Positions 18,929-27,334 are shown, numbered from the stretch's first letter. The stretch: DNA of 64,000 nucleotides from Moraxella sp. FZFQ2102 (GCF_024137865.1 NZ_CP099960.1:1488001-1552000); one strand, 5' to 3'. The notes: a model not told the origin generated them from the sequence alone. Program-made: numbers and translations.

Positions 18929-19933
18929 ATGACAAATGCAACTGAGTTTCTAACACCGAGCGCGATTAGCGTTGATACGGTTAATGAAACGACTGCTAAG
19001 GTCACGCTCGAGCCGTTAGAACGCGGTTTTGGGCATACACTAGGTAATGCTCTACGCCGCATTCTACTATCTTCTTTGTCTGGTGCTGCAGTCATTGAGG
19101 CTGAGATTGAGGGTGTGGATCATGAGTATTCTACTCTAGAAGGTCTGCAAGAAGATGTTCTAGATCTTCTACTTAACCTAAAGTCTTTGGCGATCATCCT
19201 GCACGATCAGCATGAAGCTTACTTGACTTTGGATAAAAAGGGTGCAGGCGTCGTAACAGCTGCTGACCTTGAATTGCCACATAATGTCGAAATCGCCAAT
19301 CCAAACTTGGTGCTAGGTACATTGAGTGAGCGTGGTCATCTGAAGATGCGTCTTCGTGTGGTGACCGGTCGTGGCTATGAGCCTGCGAATCAGCGTCGTG
19401 AAGATGCTAATTCTAAAGTAATTGGCCGCTTGAAGTTGGATGCCAGCTTCAGCCCAATTCTACGAGTTGCATACGATGTTGAAAACGCTCGTGTTGAGCA
19501 GCGTACCGATCTTGATAAATTGATTATCGAGCTTGAGACCAATGGCACGATCGACCCAGAAGAAGCTATTCGCAAAGCTGCAACCATTCTACAACAGCAA
19601 ATTGCTATTTTTGTAGATTTGGAAGCGGAAGAAGCTCCTGAACCAATCAAAGAAAAAGAAGAGATTGACCCTGTACTATTGCGTCCAGTGGATGATCTTG
19701 AGCTAACGGTTCGTTCGGCTAACTGCTTGAAAGCTGAAAATATTTATTACATCGGCGATTTGGTGCAGCGTACAGAAACTGAACTGCTGAAAACGCCAAA
19801 TCTGGGTAAGAAATCATTGACCGAAATCAAAGATGTACTGGCATCTAAAGATTTGGAACTTGGTATGCGTCTAGAAAACTGGCCACCAAGCGATTTGCGT
19901 GTCGATGATCGTTTCTCTTATCGTAGCCGCTAA
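18929..19933 (+). CDS. rpoA: RNA polymerase subunit alpha
   Basis: RpoA dimerises to start RNA polymerase assembly, and its C-terminal domain contacts UP elements and activators. The 334-residue product has the N-terminal dimerisation segment [20 protein letters not shown] (about residues 30-50), an acidic linker near residues 230-245, and the C-terminal domain with [18 protein letters not shown]. Length is normal. Confidence 0.98.
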   Translation: MTNATEFLTPSAISVDTVNETTAKVTLEPLERGFGHTLGNALRRILLSSLSGAAVIEAEIEGVDHEYSTLEGLQEDVLDLLLNLKSLAIILHDQHEAYLTLDKKGAGVVTAADLELPHNVEIANPNLVLGTLSERGHLKMRLRVVTGRGYEPANQRREDANSKVIGRLKLDASFSPILRVAYDVENARVEQRTDLDKLIIELETNGTIDPEEAIRKAATILQQQIAIFVDLEAEEAPEPIKEKEEIDPVLLRPVDDLELTVRSANCLKAENIYYIGDLVQRTETELLKTPNLGKKSLTEIKDVLASKDLELGMRLENWPPSDLRVDDRFSYRSR

Positions 19934-19951
19934 TTTTAAGGATACTTGACC

Positions 19952-20311
19952 ATGCGACATCGTAAAAGCGGAGTCAAGCTGGGTCGCACCAGCAGCCATC
20001 GTAAGGCTATGTTCCAGAACATGACTAACTCACTGTTCGAGCATGAGCTAATCAAAACCACTTTGCCAAAAGCAAAAGAGCTTCGCCGCGTTGCTGAGCC
20101 ACTAATCACTTTGGCAAAAGAAGACAGCGTTGCAAATCGTCGTCTAGCGTTCAGCCGTATGCGTAACAAAGATATGGTAGGTAAACTATTTGCTGAGCTT
20201 GGTCCTCGCTACCAAACTCGCCCAGGTGGTTACCTACGCATCATCAAGTGCGGTTTCCGTGATGGTGACAATGCACCTATGGCATATGTAGAGCTTGTTG
20301 ATCGTCCATAA
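19952..20311 (+). CDS. rplQ: 50S ribosomal protein L17
   Basis: L17 is located at the base of the 50S subunit near the tunnel exit. The 119-residue protein starts [23 protein letters not shown] codon two codons upstream (19946) is in frame, but the ATG at 19952 has AAGGA at 19938-19942 and fits the family N-terminus. It ends the alpha operon and is followed by a strong terminator. Confidence 0.97.
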   Translation: MRHRKSGVKLGRTSSHRKAMFQNMTNSLFEHELIKTTLPKAKELRRVAEPLITLAKEDSVANRRLAFSRMRNKDMVGKLFAELGPRYQTRPGGYLRIIKCGFRDGDNAPMAYVELVDRP

Positions 20312-20328
20312 TCAACCGCTTTATGAGT

Positions 20329-20357
20329 AAAAACCCTGATTTAGCATCAGGGTTTTT
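20329..20357 (+). terminator. Intrinsic terminator of the ribosomal protein superoperon
   Basis: AAAAACCCTGAT (20329-20340) pairs perfectly with ATCAGGGTTTTT (20346-20357) around a 5-base loop, 17 bases after the rplQ stop. The A-run on the left lets it also work for the convergent minus-strand yciO gene. Confidence 0.9.
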
Positions 20358-20377
20358 CTTATTTGTAATAACTGAAT

Positions 20378-20983
20378 TTATGCTTCAAAAGCTGCATCGC
20401 CTTGCTGCACAATGACAATGTCATCTTGGCTGATGTCAATCAAGGTTGGCACGGCTTGTGTAAGTTCGCCTGCATTCATGAAGCCATCGACCAGATTTTC
20501 TACCGCCATTTCCACTTCATAGCTGCTGTAATAGGTCAGTGCTTCATTTGCAATGATGATAGGCAGGCTTACAAATGGTTCACCCAATTTATCAAGTAAT
20601 GCTGTCACAATTGGTGTAGTGGCGATGCGTACGGCGATGGTTTTGCTTTTATCATCCACAAGTTTTTTCGGGGTGGCTTTGGTGGGAATAAGTGCAAAAT
20701 CAATGCCTGTGCCAAGCTTGTTTTTCATCACGCGGTGCGCAAAATTGGTCACTTCGGCATAGTGTGAAATTTGGCTTAAATCTTGGCAAATCAGTATGGC
20801 TTGGGCGAATTGTCCTGCCATGCGCTGCGCTTGTTCTAGTGCGGATTTGGCATTCAGTGATAAGGCAAGCTGATAGCCGTGTGCATCAGGATAGACGATC
20901 AGCTGATCATCCTTGAGTGCTTGTACAACTTGAGCAATGATGCGATCTTGTGGATTGTCAGGGTGAATGTAGTAGGTTTGCAT
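20378..20983 (-). CDS. yciO: YciO-like protein of the YrdC/Sua5 family
   Basis: YrdC/Sua5 proteins make threonylcarbamoyl-AMP for the t6A modification of tRNA; YciO is a paralogue of less certain role. The 201-residue product begins YYIHPDNPQDRII and contains TIAVRIATTPIVTALLDKLGEP, both close to E. coli YciO. The nucleotide/threonine-binding segment, usually YPTDSGY, reads YPDAHGY, and the following basic motif is replaced by RMAGQFAQA, so the substrate pocket looks degenerate. It is convergent with rplQ and 9 bases downstream of epmC, so it is probably cotranscribed with it. A true TsaC should be encoded elsewhere. Confidence 0.75.
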   Translation of the reverse strand: MQTYYIHPDNPQDRIIAQVVQALKDDQLIVYPDAHGYQLALSLNAKSALEQAQRMAGQFAQAILICQDLSQISHYAEVTNFAHRVMKNKLGTGIDFALIPTKATPKKLVDDKSKTIAVRIATTPIVTALLDKLGEPFVSLPIIIANEALTYYSSYEVEMAVENLVDGFMNAGELTQAVPTLIDISQDDIVIVQQGDAAFEA

Positions 20984-20992
20984 AAATTATCC

Positions 20993-21736
20993 TTAAATAT
21001 CTTGATGAAATGTCGGCTGGCTTAAGCTTAAGAATACCCAAAGCAGCCGGCGTGCATCGCGGGGTAGGCTTGTTGGATGATTCAGATAATCACTGGCTTT
21101 GGCATAGACATCAGCAGCAAAGGTGCTTTTGGATGTGTCAAAATCGGCATTAAGATTATCTTGTGAGATATAAAAATACCGCCCCAAGGCAAGGCTTAGC
21201 AAGCACTCGATCGCTTGCGGGATGACTTCCACTTGCTCAAAGATGACTTGGGTTTGCTCATTTCTGCCGTCACTTTCGTACCAGTAGCCGAAGTCATTTT
21301 GTGTGCGGCGTTCGTGTCCCGCCACGCACCAGTGGCTGATCTCATGCAGCGCACTTTGGAAAAACCCATGCGCAAATTCAATGCGTGCAGGCGCATGTTC
21401 TGATGCAGGGAAATATTCAGGCTCGCCATTACCGCGTACCAGCACGGTCGGCATCTGGGCAAGTTTTGGGTTGTTAAATAATGCATTAAATAGCTCAATC
21501 AGCCACTCGGTCAAAGCGCGCTCATCATCGGCATTACCCTTAATCGCTTGCCAATGCTGATACAGTTTTTGCCACTTGGCGGTATCGATTTGGGCAAATA
21601 ATTGTTCATAATCTTTAATCAGCTGCTTTTCACAATGAAAATTTTGCCAAAGCGTATGAATGCGCGCGGCAGTCTTTTCATCATTTGCTTGGGTGCACTG
21701 TGACAAATCGGGCGAAAGTTGGTTAAAATCAATCAT
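20993..21736 (-). CDS. epmC: Elongation factor P hydroxylase
   Basis: EpmC (YfcM) hydroxylates the beta-lysylated lysine of elongation factor P in the cytoplasm. The 247-residue product has the metal-binding helix FFQSALHEISHWCVAGHERR (about residues 125-145), then DFGYWYESDGRNEQTQ and FEQVEVIPQAIE, all matching EpmC. The extra ~60 residues at the N-terminus relative to E. coli are of unclear role. It starts a two-gene minus-strand unit with yciO and is divergent from yceD. Confidence 0.9.
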   Translation of the reverse strand: MIDFNQLSPDLSQCTQANDEKTAARIHTLWQNFHCEKQLIKDYEQLFAQIDTAKWQKLYQHWQAIKGNADDERALTEWLIELFNALFNNPKLAQMPTVLVRGNGEPEYFPASEHAPARIEFAHGFFQSALHEISHWCVAGHERRTQNDFGYWYESDGRNEQTQVIFEQVEVIPQAIECLLSLALGRYFYISQDNLNADFDTSKSTFAADVYAKASDYLNHPTSLPRDARRLLWVFLSLSQPTFHQDI

Positions 21737-21861
21737 ATTTGTGTCGTTTTAAATATTTTGCTTTATTATAATGCCTTTACTGGATTTTGGCTGATAAATT
21801 TTACTTTTGAAATCATGGAAAATATGCCATAATAATCAATCATTCACAACGATCGACAGCT

Positions 21862-22404
21862 ATGACGCAGACGCACAAACACCCCGAACATCAGACTTTA
21901 CCTAATAATATATTGCTAGAAAAATGGGCGGATATTGGCTTTCATTGGCAAGGAGAGATCGCCATCAGTGAGATGCCGCGCTTATCTGAGCAGACTGTGG
22001 GTGCAGGCGCATTGTCGGTGGTTGCAGATTTACAAAAAACTGATGGTGTTTTGTGGCTGAATTATACGGTGACAGGCGCGGTCGATGTCGGCTGTCAGCG
22101 CTGTCTTGAGCCGATGTCGTTTGATTTATCAGGCGCTTATCGCTTGGCATTGTTGCAGTCTGAAGATGAGATTGCTAAGACTGATGGCGAAGAGTTTGTG
22201 CTGATTGATGAGCTTGGCGAGTCGGCGCGCCGCCTATTGCCGATCAAAGAACTTTTGGAAGATGAGCTGATGTTGGCATTGCCGTTATCGCCACGCCATG
22301 ATGATTGTGATTTGCTTATTGAGTCGGTTGGTGATGAGATCGAAGAAGAAGAGAGCGAAAATCCTTTTGCGGCTTTGGCGGCATTAAAGGGTAAATTTTC
22401 ATAA
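21862..22404 (+). CDS. yceD: YceD family (DUF177) protein
   Basis: YceD-family proteins are encoded just before rpmF in most bacteria; a role in 23S rRNA processing has been reported for some members. The 180-residue product has a CxxC pair in DVGCQRCLEPMSF (about residues 75-87) and an acidic C-terminal part with ESVGDEIEEEESENPFAAL. It is not membrane bound and has no signal peptide. A hairpin with a short T-run follows at 22418-22448, and rpmF has its own promoter. Confidence 0.9.
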   Translation: MTQTHKHPEHQTLPNNILLEKWADIGFHWQGEIAISEMPRLSEQTVGAGALSVVADLQKTDGVLWLNYTVTGAVDVGCQRCLEPMSFDLSGAYRLALLQSEDEIAKTDGEEFVLIDELGESARRLLPIKELLEDELMLALPLSPRHDDCDLLIESVGDEIEEEESENPFAALAALKGKFS

Positions 22405-22417
22405 TTATCAAGCAGTT

Positions 22418-22448
22418 AATTCGCATTTCATCGGACTGGCGAATTTTT
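22418..22448 (+). terminator. Weak terminator after yceD
   Basis: AATTCGC (22418-22424) and GCGAATT (22439-22445) pair around a 14-base loop and are followed by T residues to 22448. It may attenuate read-through into rpmF, which has its own promoter 35 bases further on. Confidence 0.45.
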
Positions 22449-22482
22449 GATGAAAAGATTTGTAAATTTTTGCGATTAGGCT

Positions 22483-22511
22483 TTGAAATTTACAAAATTT
22501 TTGCGTATAAT
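22483..22511 (+). promoter_or_regulatory. rpmF promoter
   Basis: TTGAAA (22483-22488) and a perfect TATAAT (22506-22511) have a 17-base spacer. The transcript would have a leader of about 130 bases with a small hairpin TGGGCA/TGCCCA at 22609-22623, five bases before the 15-base Shine-Dalgarno string shared with the S10 leader. Confidence 0.75.
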
Positions 22512-22645
22512 ACAGCGTTTATTGTGCATAGGTCTATGATGGACGGCGATTGATGCTTAATCGCATTGACACAAATTGACAAAGACGCACGAACCGTTTA
22601 TTTCTTGATGGGCAAACTGCCCAACTGACTTAATTAGGAGCTATC

Positions 22646-22828
22646 ATGGCAGTTCAACAAAACCGCAAGAGCCGCTCACGCCGTGACATGCGTCGTTCAC
22701 ACGACCATATCGCTATTGCTGAGCTAAGCATCGATTCTACTACTGGCGAAAAACACCTTCGCCACCACGCGACCAAAGACGGTTTCTACCGTGGTCGTCA
22801 GCTATTCAAGGTTAGCCAAGATAGCTAA
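22646..22828 (+). CDS. rpmF: 50S ribosomal protein L32
   Basis: L32 is a small late-assembly protein of the 50S subunit. The 60-residue product starts [20 protein letters not shown]. The C-terminal part has no cysteine pairs, so this is the zinc-free form. yceD-rpmF-fab order is conserved, though plsX and fabH are missing between rpmF and fabD here. Confidence 0.97.
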   Translation: MAVQQNRKSRSRRDMRRSHDHIAIAELSIDSTTGEKHLRHHATKDGFYRGRQLFKVSQDS

Positions 22829-22849
22829 GCATTACCTTAAGTAATGGAC

Positions 22850-22887
22850 AAGCCAAGCCTACATTGTCACAATGAGCTTGGCTTTTT
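22850..22887 (+). terminator. Intrinsic terminator after rpmF
   Basis: AAGCCAAGC (22850-22858) pairs with GCTTGGCTT (22876-22884), with an inner CATTGT/ACAATG hairpin, and is followed by TTT. It separates rpmF from fabD. Confidence 0.85.
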
Positions 22888-23008
22888 ATTTTTGCAAAAT
22901 TTCCTGCATTTGGGTAAACAAATGTATTTTTTTGTCGATAAACTGTGATAAAATTAGCGCAATTAGCTTTATAAAAATCAGTTGAAACCATCGATAATTA
23001 GGTGAATA

Positions 23009-23968
23009 ATGACTCAAGATAATTTGAATATCGCCAAGCGTTTGGCGGTGGTGTTTCCCGGACAAGGATCACAGACGGTCGGCATGATGAATGAGCTTGC
23101 TGAAAGCTTTGAGAGCGTGCGTAAGGCTTTTGACGAAGCGAGTGCGGCGCTGGGCTTTGATCTGTGGGAAGTGACGCAGGACGAAAGCCGCCTGAACAAG
23201 ACCGAATACACGCAGCCTGCGCTATTGGTGTCGAGCGTGGCGATTTGGCAGATCATTGAGCCGATGCTTGCTAAGCAATCACTAAAGCCGCTGTATTTGG
23301 CGGGACATTCTTTGGGCGAGTACAGCGCGCTTGTGGCATCAGGTGTGTTGTCATTGGGCGATGCAGCTAAGCTTGTGCATGAGCGCGGCAAGCTGATGAC
23401 GGCAGCGGTCAAGGGTATGGATACGCAGATGGCGGCTGTGCTCGGTCTGGAAGATGAGCAAGTGGCAAGCTTATGCGAAGAAGTCAGTAGCAGCACGGGC
23501 GTGGTCAATGCTGCCAATTTCAACAGCCCTGGTCAAGTGGTTGTCGCAGGCACGGCGGTCGGTGTGGTGGGTGTGCTGTCAGCGGTCGAAGGACTTGGCA
23601 AAAAAGCCGTACCGCTTAAGGTATCTGTGCCGTCGCATTGTCAGCTGATGAATCCTGCCAGTGATGCATTGGCAGAGCTGTTGAACGCGACCCAATTTAA
23701 CGAAGCGAAAATTGCCGTCATCCAAAATCGCCATGCCAAAGTGCATACCGACATTGCTGATATCAAGCTTGCCTTGACCGAGCAGTTGTCTATGCCAGTG
23801 CAGTGGTCAAAAACCATGCAGAAGCTTGCCGATCAAGAGATTGAGCTTGTCATCGAATGCGGACCAGGCAATGTATTGTCAAACCTTGCCAAGCGTCAAG
23901 CCACCCCAATCACCGCCTTGCCAACAGATAAATTGGCACGCCTAGAAAAACTGGAGAATTTGGCATGA
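23009..23968 (+). CDS. fabD: Malonyl-CoA:ACP transacylase
   Basis: FabD moves malonyl groups from CoA to acyl carrier protein, supplying the elongation steps of fatty acid synthesis. The 319-residue product has the FPGQGSQ motif near residue 16, the nucleophile Ser101 in AGHSLGEYSAL and the catalytic histidine in SVPSHCQLM (about residue 210). The stop overlaps the fabG start by 4 bases. No clear promoter was found in the 121 bases after the rpmF terminator. Confidence 0.97.
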   Translation: MTQDNLNIAKRLAVVFPGQGSQTVGMMNELAESFESVRKAFDEASAALGFDLWEVTQDESRLNKTEYTQPALLVSSVAIWQIIEPMLAKQSLKPLYLAGHSLGEYSALVASGVLSLGDAAKLVHERGKLMTAAVKGMDTQMAAVLGLEDEQVASLCEEVSSSTGVVNAANFNSPGQVVVAGTAVGVVGVLSAVEGLGKKAVPLKVSVPSHCQLMNPASDALAELLNATQFNEAKIAVIQNRHAKVHTDIADIKLALTEQLSMPVQWSKTMQKLADQEIELVIECGPGNVLSNLAKRQATPITALPTDKLARLEKLENLA

Positions 23969-24693
23969 GTCGTAAAATTGTATTAGTCACAGGCGCAAGC
24001 CGCGGTATCGGTAAAGCCATCGCCCAACGCTTCGCGGATGAAGGGCATTTCGTCATCGGCACAGCGACCAGCGAAAAAGGCGCAGATGCCATCAGTGAAT
24101 ATCTGAGCGAGTCAGGCGGTATCGGTCGCGTGCTGGATGTCTGCAGTGATGAAGATATTGATAAGCTGTTTGAAGAAATTGACAGTGTCTATGGCGGCAT
24201 CAATGTGCTGGTGAATAACGCAGGTATTACCAAAGATGGTCTATTAATGCGTATGAAAGATGAAGACTGGGCAAGCGTCATCGACACCAACCTAACTTCT
24301 ATCTATCGTATGAGCCGCCGCGCTGTGCGTGGTATGATGAAAGCGCGTCATGGCCGCATCATCAACATCACATCAGTCGTCGGTCAAATGGGTAATGCAG
24401 GACAAACCAACTACGCCGCTACCAAAGCAGGCGTAGAAGGCTTCAGCCGTGCATTAGCGCGTGAAATTGGCTCTCGTGGCGTGACCGTGAACTGTGTCGC
24501 CCCCGGCTTTGTCGAAACCGACATGACCGAAGAGCTGGACGAGCGCCTAATCAACTCAATGCTCGACGCCGTCCCAATGGGTCGCATGGCACAGCCAGAA
24601 GAAATCGCCGCTGCTGTATCATTCCTAGCCAGTGATGAAGCGAGCTATATTACGGGGACGGTATTAGCAGTGAATGGCGGTATGTACATGTAA
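23965..24693 (+). CDS. fabG: 3-oxoacyl-ACP reductase
   Basis: FabG reduces 3-oxoacyl-ACP with NADPH in each round of fatty acid elongation. The 242-residue short-chain dehydrogenase has the nucleotide-binding TGASRGIGKAIA (about residues 8-19), NNAG, the catalytic Ser in NITSVVGQMG and the Tyr/Lys pair in YAATKAG. It is translationally coupled to fabD. acpP normally follows directly; here 1.6 kb of repeats and an IS110-type element intervene. Confidence 0.97.
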   Translation: MSRKIVLVTGASRGIGKAIAQRFADEGHFVIGTATSEKGADAISEYLSESGGIGRVLDVCSDEDIDKLFEEIDSVYGGINVLVNNAGITKDGLLMRMKDEDWASVIDTNLTSIYRMSRRAVRGMMKARHGRIINITSVVGQMGNAGQTNYAATKAGVEGFSRALAREIGSRGVTVNCVAPGFVETDMTEELDERLINSMLDAVPMGRMAQPEEIAAAVSFLASDEASYITGTVLAVNGGMYM

Positions 24694-24706
24694 TCGTCTT
24701 CGTACG

Positions 24707-24783
24707 GAGCTTGTCTTGCTGCGTTAAACTCGCTCGATGTATTACTTATACACCGCCGCTTGTTTGCCTTGCAATACAAGCTC
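24707..24783. repeat. Palindromic intergenic repeat, copy A (after fabG)
   Basis: The outer arms GAGCTTGT (24707-24714) and ACAAGCTC (24776-24783) are exact reverse complements, with a further TTGC/GCAA pair inside. The centre GATGTATTACTTATACACC matches the centre of a copy at 57993-58078 and the half copy at 24815-24844, so this is a repeat family. It may form a strong hairpin in the fabG mRNA end. Confidence 0.6.
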
Positions 24784-24814
24784 ATTACTGTGATGATTGT
24801 TAATGGTTGGGTTT

Positions 24815-24844
24815 ATTGCGTCGTTAGATTCGCTCAATGTACTA
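24815..24844 (+). repeat. Half copy of the palindromic repeat, next to the IS
   Basis: The left half (TTGCGTCGTTAGATTCGCTC and the following TGTACTA) matches the left halves of the copies at 24707 and 57993, then the match stops at about 24844. The right half is not found before the IS, nor did I recognise it beyond it. Arms GGTTGGG (24805-24811) and CCCAACC (24863-24869) enclose this area. Confidence 0.45.
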
Positions 24845-24882
24845 GGTGCGTAGATACCATCTCCCAACCCCAAAGTCAAACC

Positions 24883-25875
24883 CTAAATTGCCTGAATTTG
24901 TGGTTGGTAGGGAGTTTGGTGCTTAATCACACCAAAACAGATTTGAACCAATTTACGCATACACGCACATAAAGCCTGCATTTTGCATTTGCCATTTTGT
25001 TGTAAGTGTTCATACTGGTCTTTAATATCAGGATTGTATTGAGTAGCCACCACTGCTGCCATGTATAATTTGGCACGAATGCTTGAATTGCCGGTTTTAG
25101 CCAGTCTTGACCTGCCCTTAAATAAGCCTGATTCTTGCTGCTTGGGAATTAGTCCTAAAAAGGCGGATACTTGCTTAGCATTATTAAATTGTTTGGTATT
25201 AAACAAAGCAAGCATTTGTCTTGAGATGACTTGTCCTACACCTTTGATGCTTTGTAGTAACGCCTGATCAGCTTTGAGTTTGGGGTGGCGTTTGATGTGA
25301 TTATCTATATCGTCATTTAATGCTTTGATGGCTTGTTTCAGATAGGCAATAACCGCATCAATGGAATCTTTGACTGCCTTTGGTGTGTCAGTTGCCTCTG
25401 CTTTTTCTTTACGATTTTCCTCTCGTTGTAAGTCTTCATGTAACGCATCAAGACGAGACAGCAGAGATTTTAAATGACGAGCTTCATGACTTGGGGCAAT
25501 CCAGATATCGGGCTGTGTGGTTGCACCGTATTTGGCAAGGATGATACTGTCTTTTTTATCGGTCTTTTGTCTAACACCCAAGCTGTCAGCATAGTGTTTG
25601 ACAAAAGCAGGATTAATAATACTCACCTGAAAGCCTAAGTCATATAAGTAATAGGCTAGGTTTTCATGATATACTCCTGTGGCTTCTAGGACGATGTGAA
25701 TGTCGTTAAAACTGACATCAGAACCCAAATTGTCTGCTAGCCAATCGCTAAGCTGTATAAAGTCTTCAAGTGTGTTGTCAAAGATTTTGGTTTTGACTTT
25801 CATGCTTGATAAGTCTTTGAGCCAAGCCACATCCAGTTTATGTTTACTGACATCAACACCGATGTAATAAGTCAT
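24883..25875 (-). CDS. IS110-family transposase
   Basis: IS110 enzymes are DEDD recombinases that, in studied members, are guided by an element-encoded bridge RNA. The 330-residue product has an N-terminal RuvC-like domain with Asp8 (IGVDVSKHK), Glu64 (VLEATGVYH), Asp106 and Asp109 (KTDKKDSIILAKYG), so the DEDD set is complete. A coiled-coil-like middle (about residues 135-200) is followed by the transposase_20-type domain with LLQSIKGVGQVISRQMLALF and a C-terminal ALCACMRKLVQICFGVIKHQ. No frameshift is seen, so it may be active. It is on the strand opposite to the fab genes. Confidence 0.93.
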   Translation of the reverse strand: MTYYIGVDVSKHKLDVAWLKDLSSMKVKTKIFDNTLEDFIQLSDWLADNLGSDVSFNDIHIVLEATGVYHENLAYYLYDLGFQVSIINPAFVKHYADSLGVRQKTDKKDSIILAKYGATTQPDIWIAPSHEARHLKSLLSRLDALHEDLQREENRKEKAEATDTPKAVKDSIDAVIAYLKQAIKALNDDIDNHIKRHPKLKADQALLQSIKGVGQVISRQMLALFNTKQFNNAKQVSAFLGLIPKQQESGLFKGRSRLAKTGNSSIRAKLYMAAVVATQYNPDIKDQYEHLQQNGKCKMQALCACMRKLVQICFGVIKHQTPYQPQIQAI

Positions 25876-25930
25876 TGCATCTATCCTTGTTCATTCAGCA
25901 TCATTAATTGTATGACAATCAAGTGCTTGG

Positions 25931-26040
25931 ATACCATTCAGATTTACGATGAAAAGGAAGTTACTTGGGTTTAATCTACAAAACAGCATCAAAGTACTTA
26001 GGGTGCGTAAAAACTCACAAGTAACTTAGGTTGATGGTAT
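25931..26040 (-). ncRNA. Candidate IS110 bridge RNA region
   Basis: Upstream of the transposase start, two nested inverted repeats fold the region on itself: ATACCAT (25931-25937) with ATGGTAT (26034-26040), and inside it the 9-base AAGTTACTT (25958-25966) with AAGTAACTT (26019-26027). Known bridge RNAs of the IS110 group come from this side of the element and on the transposase strand. Extent and strand are inferred; no donor or target loop was identified. Confidence 0.4.
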
Positions 26041-26243
26041 AATCTACCATGCTACCACCAAGATAGCTAGTCTTAGGTGGTAAGATACAAGGGTGCGTTG
26101 TACGCACCATTAAGATAAGCAATGTATCAATTTCCATAAGGTTTTAATTGCCCAAACACAAGATTGCCACAACCCAAAACCATTGACAAAGCCCAATTTT
26201 GCCATTATCCTGAATAAAAAGTGTACATCTGTATTCAAAACAC
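26041..26243. other. Non-coding spacer between the IS and the acpP promoter
   Basis: This stretch carries further short inverted repeats: TACCACC/GGTGGTA at 26053-26082 and GGTGCGT/ACGCACC at 26092-26108. ATGGTA can also pair with TACCAT at 26045-26050. No coding frame is credible. These repeats may belong to the insertion sequence's end or to an older intergenic repeat. Confidence 0.5.
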
Positions 26244-26272
26244 TTGCACTTTTTTGTGAAATCTATTATCAT
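26244..26272 (+). promoter_or_regulatory. acpP promoter
   Basis: TTGCAC (26244-26249) and TATCAT (26267-26272) are separated by 17 bases. It lies about 65 bases before the acpP start and lets acpP be expressed despite the IS insertion upstream. Confidence 0.65.
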
Positions 26273-26337
26273 AGCCCTAAGTTTCATCTTGGCCGTAGGC
26301 ATCGTGCCACAGGCTTAATTATCCAAAGGAAAGTATC

Positions 26338-26574
26338 ATGAGCGACATCGAAGCTAAAGTTAAAGACGCAGTAGCAGAGCAGTTAGGCTTGAGCGTTGAC
26401 GAAATCAAAAACGACGCATCTTTTATGGATGACCTAGGCGCAGACTCACTAGACCTGGTTGAGCTAGTAATGGCATTTGAAAGCAGCTTTGGCATCACCA
26501 TCCCTGATGAAGATTCAGCTGAGCTGACTACTGTTCAAAAAGCCATCGACTATGTATCTGCAAAAGTTGCATAA
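26338..26574 (+). CDS. acpP: Acyl carrier protein
   Basis: AcpP carries growing fatty acyl chains on a phosphopantetheine arm. The 78-residue acidic protein has the attachment serine at residue 37 in [18 protein letters not shown] upstream of the ATG is the ribosome-binding site. fabF, which usually follows, is absent; kbp follows instead. Confidence 0.98.
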   Translation: MSDIEAKVKDAVAEQLGLSVDEIKNDASFMDDLGADSLDLVELVMAFESSFGITIPDEDSAELTTVQKAIDYVSAKVA

Positions 26575-26597
26575 TCTTATGCTGAGCATCAGATGAT

Positions 26598-26623
26598 AAA
26601 AAGCCACCATTTGGTGGTTTTTT
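26598..26623 (+). terminator. Intrinsic terminator after acpP
   Basis: CCACCA (26604-26609) pairs with TGGTGG (26612-26617) and is flanked by an A-run and a T-run ending at 26623. It lies 23 bases after the acpP stop. Confidence 0.8.
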
Positions 26624-26791
26624 ATTTGTCCAATTACAAGACTTGTGCAGTTGAGTGGCAATGCTACACAAGTTTACACATTTACTTAACTTTATAGGGT
26701 TTTCTGTCATAATTATTGGCTATTATAAACTTAACCAATCGTGATATGTGATTGGCGGAATTTTTAAGTTTACAATAATCTGGAGTGAACC

Positions 26792-27289
26792 ATGGGTATT
26801 TTTAGCTTTGCCAAAGACATCGGCGACAAAATCTTTAATCGTGACAAAAAAGAAGCTGCAACCGAGCAAGCGCCAGTAGCCACACAAGCTGCACCAGCAG
26901 AGCCAACCGCACAAGAAATCGCCAATTTGCTATTGGCACGCATCCAAGCACAAAATGTCAATATCGCAGGCTTGAAAGTCAATTATAACGGCGACACCGA
27001 CACTGTGACGCTAGAAGGTACTGCCAAGACCCAAGAAGACCGCGAGCGTGCGCGTTTGGCGGTGGGTAATGTGCAGCATGTTGAGACTGTTGTTGATAAT
27101 ATCGAAGTTGAAGCACCTGCTGAAGAGTCGCGTTTTTATACCGTCAAATCAGGCGACAACCTATCAAAAATCGCCAAAGAAATGTACGGCAACGCCAATG
27201 ACTATATGAAAATCTTCGATGCCAACAAGCCAATGCTATCGCATCCTGACAAGATTTATGTCGGTCAAGTATTGCGTATCCCTGCTTAA
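26792..27289 (+). CDS. kbp: BON-LysM protein, Kbp (YgaU)-like
   Basis: E. coli Kbp is a small cytoplasmic potassium-binding protein made of a BON and a LysM domain. The 165-residue product starts MGIFSFAKDIGDKIFNRDKK, without a signal peptide, has a BON domain at about residues 45-110 and a LysM domain at about 118-164 with FYTVKSGDNLSKIAKEMYGN. The alanine/proline-rich linker near residues 22-45 is longer than in E. coli. Potassium binding is inferred from family only. Confidence 0.88.
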   Translation: MGIFSFAKDIGDKIFNRDKKEAATEQAPVATQAAPAEPTAQEIANLLLARIQAQNVNIAGLKVNYNGDTDTVTLEGTAKTQEDRERARLAVGNVQHVETVVDNIEVEAPAEESRFYTVKSGDNLSKIAKEMYGNANDYMKIFDANKPMLSHPDKIYVGQVLRIPA

Positions 27290-27334
27290 GTCTAATTGGC
27301 TAAGTGATACTTTTAAAGTGTTGCGCTTCATAGT

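Larger units (their letters stand above)
24854..26040 (-). mobile_element. IS110-family insertion sequence (ends approximate)
   Basis: An IS110-type transposase gene with about 165 bases of structured non-coding DNA on its upstream side. The proposed ends are ATACCATC (24854-24861) and its reverse complement GATGGTAT (26033-26040), which would give an element of about 1.19 kb. This is normal for the family, but IS110 elements often lack clear terminal repeats, so the ends are a guess. An alternative pair is the similar strings around GGTGCGTA at 24845 and 26002. The element separates fabG from acpP. Confidence 0.6.
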
